From Echinometra lucunter (Eukaryota > Echinodermata > Echinoidea > Camarodonta > Echinometridae): a stretch of DNA of 64,000 nucleotides. Position 1 is the first letter of the stretch, and each line of letters opens with the position of its first letter. The notes beneath the pieces were generated by a model, which was not told the DNA's origin, did no database searches, and saw only the letters and a program-made list of their open reading frames with translations. Below, one piece after another: positions 56,095 to 64,000 of this stretch. The translations under genes were made by a program, and so were the position numbers. The stretch spans positions 1,826,135 to 1,890,134 of the forward strand of contig CM057171.1 in NCBI GenBank assembly GCA_029962745.1. The letters are read 5' to 3'.

Positions 56095-57235
56095 ATCACA
56101 GATCGGAAAGAATAAAGGGTGCCAAAATAACCTGGAGGCTGGTAGAGGGTCAGCGTAGCCCTCTATGCATCTCGAGCGATTGACTCGCAGTGTGGAGATT
56201 TCGTTTCACGGGTTCGAAACCCACGAAGCATTCATTTTTGTTTCAGTTCGTTTTTTTTCTGTTTTTTTTTCTTTATGTTTCATTGATTGTTTTTCCATTA
56301 ATGGATGTTTTCGTATGCCCCGACTTAAAGTTTAAAAAAATCTCTATGGAGCAAACAGTGTGAATTTATTATTCTGTTTTTTTGCGGCAGTCATTGCAAA
56401 CCTGCTAACAGGAAAAGATAAAGGGTGAAGATGAACTGAAAGATTGCGGTGAGGCAACGTGTACCCCTCTGTACAGAGCGATTGGCTCGCATCTCCTCGA
56501 CAAGGATATTTAGGGTTCGATGCCCAGGAAGAACTTTTTTTGTTTGGATTTTCCATTTTGTTTCTTCTTTTTTTTGTAACTGATTTCATTTTTGCATGCT
56601 CCGAACTTTTAATGAAAAATCCCGACGTAGTAAACTGTATGTATGTGAGGTTATTATTGTTTTTGGGGGGCCGCAGTCATTTTCAAACAGGAAAGGATAA
56701 ACTGGAGGGTGGTAGTGAGGCAGCGTATAGCTCTCTGCATAGAGTGATTGACTCGCATCTCCTAGCTTGATGGAGAGATTTTGGGTTCAAAATCCAGGAA
56801 ACACCATTTTTTGTTTGGGTTTTCCCTTTTGTTTCATTTATTTGTTTTTCAGGAATTGATTTCTTTCCAGCATGCTCAAAAAGAAATCTCTATGCCGCAG
56901 ACAGTAAGTGTGAGGTTATTATTTTGGCCTTGCGGCAGCAGTCATTGGAAACATGAAAGGATAAAGCGCAAAGATGAACTGGAGGATGGCAGTGAAGCAG
57001 TGTACAGCCCTCCTTAACGGAGACTTTAGGTTCGAAAGTTATTAAGCGCGAATTTGATTTTTTGTTCTTTCTTAGTTTTTGTATTTGTTTTTGTTTTTGT
57101 TTTTGTTTTCTTTTTACAATGACGGATGACTTTTTCGCATGCTCCAAACTTGCTAATAAAAAATCACTATGCAGCAAACAGTATGTGTGAGATTATTATT
57201 GTGGCCTTTTGGGTAGTCTTTACAAACAAGAAAAG
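56095..57235 (+). repeat. Four tandem tRNA-like units
   Basis: Each unit has aggataaa...tgaactggaggat(g)gtag-type text, gagcgattgactcgcatctc-type text, a B-box-like ggttcga (56211, 56514, 56785, 57029), a T-rich block and gttattatt...gcggcagtcatt. Spacings are 303, 271 and 244. The B box weakens along the array. This looks like a tandemly amplified tRNA-derived SINE; no unit folds as a clear functional tRNA. Confidence 0.65.
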
Positions 57236-57584
57236 ATAGAGAGTACAATCTCAACATGAAAAGGAGAATAGATAAAAATTTATGATTATCGTAACGACAT
57301 TGTTTATATGTCAGCGTGAGTTGTAATAAGTAAGTGCGAGCAAACTTTGGGGAAAAATGAAAATATTTTCATAGCTGCAATTTACGGGCAATGTACGTTC
57401 TTAGGAAAGTTTTGTTCGTTGTATCCCCAGCTCTTGTCTCCTCCTGCTCCATGCACGGTTTCACCCTGTAGTCGTATCAAGAACAAGGTATTCTGTTATT
57501 AGGCCTATATGAAACGAAACTTCTCTGATTCTTAGGAGCTATACACATTACCAAATGAGAAAAGGAATAGTTAAAAGAGAGGAA

Positions 57585-58180
57585 ATGGCACAATAAAGGA
57601 CGAAAAAGGAACATGCATTAGATTTTAAGGAGCATTTATCGAAAAGGGAATTGCAATACTCAAAAGCGAAAAGGGGCACTTACAATAAACTTGGACGCTC
57701 ATAAGAAATAAAAAGGGGCACTTGTCAGGTTTAATGGGGGTGAAATGGCACTTACTAGAAAGCTAAGTGTGTACCAAATTTCAAAAAAGGGAGTAATGCC
57801 AGAATGGAAAAGGTATACATGTGCTAAATTATCAGCGAACAAAAGGGCACTATTGGGCACTTATAGCGAATTTACAGGAGGAATGGGACATAATTTACTA
57901 GCGAGGAAAAGGAGCAATTCATCATAAGTAAATTGGGGCATGTATTCGATTTCGAATGGGAAACCTGCCCAAATGGAAAGAGGGAACTTATCAGAGATGT
58001 AAAGGAGAATGCACTTTTGGAACGAAAAAATGCGCAGTCAAAATCGGGCACTTATACCTTTCAATAGGGAGATTCATTAGAAGTAACAAGAACTCACTTG
58101 TCAGAAGGGAAAAGAGCGCTATGGGGGGGGGGGGGGGAAGAATTAATGTAAGTATCACTAATCTGGTGTAAAAGTGGAGC
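57585..58180 (+). repeat. Degenerate short repeat rich in GGGCACTTA
   Basis: aaaaggggcacttac, aaaggggcacttgtc, aaatggcacttac, aaaagggcactattgggcac and similar text recur at irregular 25-45-bp steps. An old minisatellite or the eroded interior of a mobile element. Confidence 0.5.
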
Positions 58181-58604
58181 AGTTGAGGGATTTATTTAAG
58201 AAAGCTGAATTACCTGACGGGCACTGGCGTACTGGAGGGGGGGGGGGGGGGCTTGTGGGTGTCAGCCCCCCCCCCCAAATCAACCATGGTTTATTTTCAA
58301 TTTTATATTAGTTATATCACTCGAATTTCATTACTTCTCCCGAGATTCCTTTTCTGTTGTTAAGTAACGCATTCACAATTTCCCAAATAGCATGGAAAGC
58401 AAGGCCGAAAACACGCATAATATCAATACTGTGTTTTATACTTGGTTTTATCCGTTTATCTGACATATCTGACAGTGGATTCATACTTTGAAAATGAATA
58501 TTCTTAGATTTACCAAAAATAGACACGGGCTTTAAAGTTTTTAGTGCCAAATAGTTTTCTTTTACAGAGTTGCAAACCACCAATACTGCAAAGCTCCTTT
58601 ACCA

Positions 58605-58940
58605 TGGGAGTGCACTTGCGTAGCCAAGGGGGGGGGGGCGATGGGGGCGGTCACCCCCTCCAAAACGCCAACAAAAAGAAAGAAAAAAGTAGAAGGAATA
58701 AAAGCGGGAGCGAGAAAAGAAAAAAGGTAAGAGAACATAAGAAGAGCGGGATCAGACAAGGAACAATTCAAAGAAACTTCGGAGCTTCCGCGCTTCGCGC
58801 GGGACCTCCCGCGAAATAGCTCCGTATCGTGAGGGGGGGGGGGGGGTACCCCGGCTCAGTCGTTACACTCCCTCAGGGTTGGTCGCTTTACTCCTCGCAA
58901 AGATTGAGCCCCCCAAATATTTGGCTCATTGCGCCAATGG
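58605..58940. mobile_element. Possible hAT-like short element
   Basis: gcacttgcgtagccaagggg at the left and ccccccaaatatttggctca, ttgcgccaatg at the right have the pattern of hAT ends (CA.TGGCG...GCC.GGGGG). A target duplication was not found. Confidence 0.4.
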
Positions 58941-59785
58941 TAGTAGTAGTAGAATGGTGTATTGAAAAAGAAATGAAAGTGGCAGGACGAATGCTGAATT
59001 ACAACCAGTTTACAAATACATTGGAACTATCATGACATATAATACATATCAAAAATAGACCTACAAATGAAAAAAAAATAGACCTACAAAAATATACATT
59101 TGAAAATTACATTGAGCAGGTAAAATGTTTTAAAAGCTTCGTATAGAACAGAGTTATATATGACCCGAATAAGCATAATGCTAAATTATTATTATCATTT
59201 ATAAAAATTAGAAGAAAATAAGAGACATGGTTGGCTTATGAATAATCAGCAATATCTTATAAGGCCCGGGAAACATTAATTTATTTGTGAATACTAAATG
59301 TATATACAAGTGAAACAAAAGAATATTCGTTCACGGATTTTGTTAACATGAAAAAAAAAAATATGGGCACACATAGATGTGCTTGCTCGCTTGCTAGGTG
59401 CCTTGTCTACTATAGATATTGGCAATCAAGGCTTTCCATCTACTTCTATCTCTGGTTATTTTATTATGTAATCAGTGGTAATAGATGACTTGCATGTGTT
59501 CAGCTCGGGAAGATGGTTGAAACCACATCACCAAAGGGAGGCCAAGGGCACGACAGAAAATAACAAGAAATGTGCGACGATGTAAGATATTGTACATCAT
59601 AAAAGAATTTGCCATGAATTCCATGAAAAAAAATAACTGCTTGATTAGGTCATTCCTAAAGTCAAACCGTCTACAGGCATACGTAGTGGCTAAAAAGAGA
59701 ACAGTTACTTTCTTCAATACTTCAAATAAAATCGATGAAAATATATTGATGAATTCCTCACTTCACTTATCACCTGATTATTCGA
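58941..59785. other. Intergenic, no recognised feature
   Basis: AT-rich; no supported exon. Confidence 0.35.
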
Positions 59786-59788
59786 TTA

Positions 59789-60050
59789 CAGTTCGTTATT
59801 CCGAAGGTTCGTCACGGTTATTCCGAAGGTTCGTTTATTCAGAAGGTTCGTTATTCCGAAGGTTCGTTTATTCCGAAGGTTCGTTAGTCCGAAGATGGAA
59901 GTAGGTTCGTAATTCCGAAGGTTCGTTAATCAGAAAATGAAATAAGGTTCGTTATTCTGAAGGTTCGTTGGTTGGTTAGTTCGTTAGTTATTTTCGGACT
60001 AACGAACCTTATTTCATTTTCAGACTATCGAACCTGCGGAATAACGAACA
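59789..60050 (+). repeat. 16-bp minisatellite TTATTCCGAAGGTTCG with inverted end
   Basis: ttattccgaaggttcgt and variants occur about nine times between 59795 and 59965; then ggactaacgaaccttatttc and cggaataacgaac at 59995-60048 run in the opposite orientation, making a foldback. Confidence 0.9.
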
Positions 60051-60130
60051 TCACCCAATAAGGTGTCTATGTTTCGAAGAGCAATACTTTTGTCTATGTA
60101 ATACTCGTCGGCATCGTCATCATCTTCGTC

Positions 60131-63100
60131 TTATTCCTCATCATCGCTATCCTGATAAAAAGTAGAGAGAAATAAGTCTTTTAAAACGAAGACAATATCG
60201 TTACTGAAATTGCACAAGTAAATAACGGGTGTCAGATGGAAGCTACATCCTAAAAGTTATCATATGGTATTGAATTATAAAGAATTAAGAATAACTATTT
60301 GGTGCACATGTAGAATGACCTTCTAAAGTAAAATGACAGTGAAAGCTTCCACATTTTTTTCTTTTTATGTGTTTTATTTAATAAAAAAAAAACAATCTAA
60401 TTATTTATACACGATTACAAGGTGATTACGGATAAAAAGCAATAAATTTCTACCCCATGAAACCACCAAGGTTCCACAATTTTTTTCCAAATACCTCGGA
60501 CGAGTGATGATCATTAAGTTGAACCTTTACTTTACCCACCTCACTGTCTCCATCTTCGCTATCCTCCAAGAAAGAATCCATTTCATCACCTTCAGTCTGA
60601 AAATCAAAAGGTTTGGCGAGGTCATTATACACCGATACGTTTTCATATCGGGTCATGGTTGGGTGTCGGCATGTGAAAGGTAACTGGAAAGGGAGAGGTA
60701 GTATCATGGCCGTAGGAATTTTTTTTTCCGGGGGGGGGGGGAGAGAGAGAATATGTTCAATAGTCGAGAGAACACGCAAGCGAGGGACCTGGGGATGATG
60801 TGGGAAAAGGGGGGGGGGGGATCCCCACTCCCACACAAGGGAGCTTTTGGTTTTTAGAACTGAAAGTGAACTTTAGAAACAATCAATAAACAAGTAAGAA
60901 AAATAAATATTACTGATCAAATTATATGAAAATCTGAAATTCTAGTCTAAAAAAAGGTGAGGGGGAGGTGAAAATTGCCCGCACTCCCGCTGCGTGAGAG
61001 CAAAGGAAAGCTAAATCACTTAAACAAATTTTACAAACCTAATGTTTATGAACTGAATTCCATGAATTGAATTTTCAATAACAACAACAACAAAAATACA
61101 TACGAAATTTGAAAACGGCATTAATGATAATCTAAAAACTGGAAATACATCAATTAGATTGCAAGGACAATAAACTGCAGTGTGAATGGGGATGACATTT
61201 TGATAAGAGTAATAATGACAAAAAATATAAATGTGAAACTGCTTTGTTTTCTTCCAACCGAAGTATTACAAACAAAGAGCAGCATAGTACATTTTCAGTG
61301 GTAATGATAATAACAATAATAATACACTTATACCGAATGCATATCATCATTCAAGAGGATGCTCAATAATTAGGCCCCCTATAGTAAAATATATACTATC
61401 AAACTGACTTTGCAATGTTCTTCAGTAATAGCTCTATTATAAATATAAAAAAATATAAATATCATGAAGAGTAACTTACTTTCTCTGGAATACCATGCTC
61501 AAAAGTAATCTTCAAGTCATGCTCTTCAGTTTGTACCAGCGAATCAAGGCTACTGTCTGTTTTGCATCTTGTGAACCTTCAAAGGAAGGAATAAAAACAA
61601 GTATTAACTCATTGGCTACTAGAACCGGGTGACCCCTGTATTAAGTCTATGGGAATACGTGAATTCAGTAGAGTTCAGATTCATCGATGGTCATAATGTA
61701 AAGTATGATCACGGCTATATGAGTATACAAATTGCAAGAAGAAAATTTAGAACGGTTTTACAGAAAAGTGTTTATATACTTTGTTTTAAACTTGTCAATA
61801 AATCAAGGAGGAAATGCTTATTGAGCTTTATCCTCTCTCGTGGATCAAGATTATTTTTTCAAGATGTCAAGATTTAAAAATACATTTATTTCCTTCTCTT
61901 CATCAATTAATTAAAACAAATTACATTATAGTTGAGAAAAAATGAAATAGAATAAAAAACATATTGGAATGGTGGAGGCGAGAGGTCACTGAAAATCATA
62001 ATTAAACTGATTTTTTAAAAGGCAAATCTGGATAACTTTGGCTCTATTCTGAATGAATTACTTTACCTAATGGAATGTAAATGAGTGACTTTGGTCAGAG
62101 AGTCCATGATGATTTCGACAGCAGGATTTTTGATGTCTAGATTCCTGAACGTTAGACTGCCAACATTGGGAAAGCAGTGCTGCATGATCCTAATCAATGA
62201 AGGAACATCTTTGGTGATGGAGCCTTGACCAAACTCGTGCTTTTCAAATACAAGTTCCTTTGCGCCTGGTAGGGTAGCCTCTTTCGGGTAGTCACAGGCA
62301 AGTGTGTCGTTGATCATTACGACGACTTCGTGGACGCATGGAAATATACTGGGCATATGGCCACAACTCCATGTTGACAGCATCTGGCTGTCTATTGTCA
62401 ACCGAGATACAGGCGACACCAATCTGCAGTTATTCCCCTCCTACCAAACGATATCATAAGAATGGTAAGAACAATAATTCATTATGTCAGGAATACATAT
62501 AGGCCAAACTATCAAAGTGCCACAAAAATGATTATTCCAGAAACCTAAGAAAATCATGAGCATTTTACAAGTGTGAACAATCTTGAATCAAGAAAAAAAA
62601 ATCACCCAATATTATGATAAGAGGCCTAGAAAAAAACACAGAAAAGGGAGATAGAATTTGGATATCGGCAATCGACACAAATAATGGTATTGGTTTAATA
62701 TCCCATTCCTCATTTCCCACCAGTGGCGGCACCAGGATTGTTAAAGTGGGGGGGGGGGGGCAAATGGAGGGCAAAAGAAAATGTGGGGGGGGGGCAAATG
62801 GAGGGCAAAAGAAAATGTGGGGGGGGGCAGGGGCAGTCAATTTTGTTTTTGCGTGTATGAGGAGTGGGGGTGGATAATTGAATTTTTAAATTTTTTTTTC
62901 CTCTTACACACATTTTAATATCAATTTTGTGAGCGAGCGAAGCGAGCGAACAAAAAATAACCGCTTTTTTGGTTTTTAATCGCATTTTCGAATAAATATT
63001 CTAAAATATGACGAGCGAGCGAAGTGAGCGAGCCAAAAATGGCTACTTTTCTTGTTTTTAATCGCATTTTAGAAAAGAAATTTAAAAACATGACGAGGGA

Positions 63101-63608
63101 GCGAAGCGAGCGAGCCAAAAATAACCACTTTTTTGTTTTCAATCGAAGTTTTGAAGAGCAGAAAATGGTATTTTAGAGCACTTCACAGCTTGAATATGAT
63201 GCTTTTGACAACATCTACTTATTTACATTACTGTATAATTTTTCTTTTCAGTCCTCAAAATTTCGGGGGGGGGGGCAACTGGGGGGGCAAAGCTTCTGAG
63301 TGGGGGGGGGGGGGGCAAATGCCCCCCATGCCCCCCCTTGGTGCCACAACTGTTTCCCACCGATTGTTCCTTAGTTCTTACAGTATTTCGAAAAAGAATG
63401 CTTCGTCATGATGATTATTCAAATATTTCCCGAGAAACTAAGATCATATTTTCCAGAAATATTGCACACTAACCTCACAACCTCCTGACGAATGGCCATC
63501 GTGTAGAGATATTCGGTCGATCCGTACTTCCTGAAGCTTGGGAAGTGATATGAATGTCTGGAAATGGTCATGTGACAGTTTCACCTGATTCAGGATGATC
63601 ATGCCAAC
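60131..63608 (-). CDS. Leucine-rich-repeat protein, 3' exons (NLR-like candidate)
   Basis: Exons on the minus strand: 63608-63474, 62440-62067, 61576-61480, 60596-60540 and 60151-60131; all splice sites are AG/GT and phases agree. The product reads VGMIILNQVKLSHDHFQTFI, LPKLQEVRIDRISLHDG (an LRR-like unit), a second LRR-like stretch (VGSLTFRNLDIKNPAVEIIM, LTKVTHLHSIRF), and an acidic end SFLEDSEDGDSE then DSDDEE. LRR spacing and the acidic tail resemble the C-terminus of the expanded NACHT-LRR receptors of echinoderms; the NACHT part would lie beyond the window, so the family is an inference. If instead the last intron is retained, the frame continues from 60539 to a stop at 60450 (ending NLGGFMG), with aataaa on the minus strand at 60378-60373. 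Confidence 0.6.
60540..60596 (-). CDS. LRR protein acidic exon
   Basis: Acceptor gattttcag, donor gtgggt; 19 codons TEGDEMDSFLEDSEDGDSE. It may continue unspliced to the TAG at 60450. Confidence 0.5.
61480..61576 (-). CDS. LRR protein exon
   Basis: Acceptor tttgaag, donor gtaagt. One base plus 32 codons: FTRCKTDSSLDSLVQTEEHD then LKITFEHGIPEK. Confidence 0.55.
62067..62440 (-). CDS. LRR protein exon
   Basis: Acceptor tttggtag, donor gtaaag; 124 codons plus two bases. Reads EGNNCRLVSPVSRLTIDSQM through PSLIRIMQHCFPNVGSLTFR to THLHSI. Confidence 0.65.
62721..63352. mobile_element. hAT-like non-autonomous element with 8-bp target duplication
   Basis: cagtggcggcaccagg at the left pairs with ccttggtgccacaactg at the right. 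The flanks carry tttcccac at 62713-62720 and again at 63353-63360, an exact 8-bp duplication as made by hAT transposases. The interior has G-runs, a repeated gcaaatggagggcaaaag, and three modules with gagcgagcgaagcgagcgag (62930-63115). It lies in an LRR-gene intron. Confidence 0.9.
63474..63608 (-). CDS. LRR protein exon
   Basis: Acceptor tgcag, donor gttagt; 45 codons in phase 0. LPKLQEVRIDRISL fits the LxxLxxLxIxx core of an LRR. Confidence 0.6.
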
Positions 63609-63671
63609 CTGCATAGGTTAATGATAATATAACAAGTTTGTTTTGTCAAGGAACACATCATAAGCCAGACA

Positions 63672-63706
63672 TAAAGAAGAGAAGAAGAAGAAGAAGAGAA
63701 GGAGAT

Positions 63707-63737
<31 letters not shown>

Positions 63738-63864
63738 AAGAAGAAGAAGAAGAAGAAGAAAAAGAGAAGGAAAAGGAGAAGGAGGAGGAGGAGAAGAAGA
63801 AGAAGAAGAAGGAAAGAAGGAGGAGGGGAAAAAAGAAGAAGGAGGAGGAGAAGAAGAAAGAAGA
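63672..63864 (+). repeat. (GAA)n/(GGA)n microsatellite
   Basis: About 190 bases of purine trinucleotides, upstream of the LRR exon at 63608 on the minus strand. The minus-strand Ser/Leu/Phe frames here are artefacts. Confidence 0.96.
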
Positions 63865-64000
63865 TGTAGGATTGCCATACCTTATAAACAAGGCCGTAAA
63901 GGACACATTTAAAACGAAATTGAACAAATTTCAGATTAATGTGTCCATTGTGAAAGTTTACAGTTTACATGTATTTAATTAAGTATATCTTTGATTGTCA

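Noticed and set aside
62565..63142. Minus-strand Pro- and Ala-Arg-rich frames (ARFARSQ repeats)
   Set aside because: They overlap the hAT-like element and come from G-runs and GAGCGAGC modules.

Overview
The window is eukaryotic: intron-rich, AT-rich, and loaded with palindromic DNA elements, microsatellites and one LINE. The gene set (a deuterostome-type SYCP1, a SULT4A1-like sulfotransferase, a CARF-domain factor and an LRR gene of NLR character) together with the repeat types suggests a marine invertebrate deuterostome, most likely a sea urchin or close relative. The species is inference; no sequence search was possible.

Region 1 (1-24.7 kb, + strand): eighteen 3' exons of a long coiled-coil gene that I assign to synaptonemal complex protein 1 (SYCP1). 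All exon phases join without a break to a stop at 24696 and give 783 residues; the 5' part lies before the window. One intron (9764-14045) carries a dead LINE sitting inside a foldback DNA element. Immediately after it is the most striking feature of the window: a 75-bp tandem repeat in which the 3' splice site plus the first 48 bases of an SYCP1 exon are present 31 times, always in frame and without a stop. A second exon of the same gene shows a single 157-bp duplication of the same kind.

Region 2 (28.1-35.1 kb, + strand): first and last two coding exons of a SULT4A1-like cytosolic sulfotransferase. The central exons are absent; a 500-N assembly gap lies where they are expected.

Region 3 (35.1-41.1 kb): intergenic, with a 1.7-kb TTAA-bounded foldback element and a dispersed repeat that contains a DR1 nuclear-receptor-like motif.

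Region 4 (41.2-43.8 kb, - strand): a two-coding-exon gene of 716 residues, with a Ser/Thr/Gln-rich N-terminus and a C-terminal CARF (ALS2CR8) type domain.

Region 5 (43.8-60 kb): gene-poor repeat territory: palindromic arrays with a perfect 20-bp core, GAGCGAGCGAAGCGAG-type modules, a 22-bp minisatellite, a tandem set of tRNA-like units, and many poly-G runs.

Region 6 (60.1-63.6 kb, - strand): four or five 3' exons of a leucine-rich-repeat protein ending in an acidic tail; one intron hosts a hAT-like element with an exact 8-bp target duplication. The genes are unrelated in function and show no operon-like arrangement; what links the window is repeat activity acting on gene structure.
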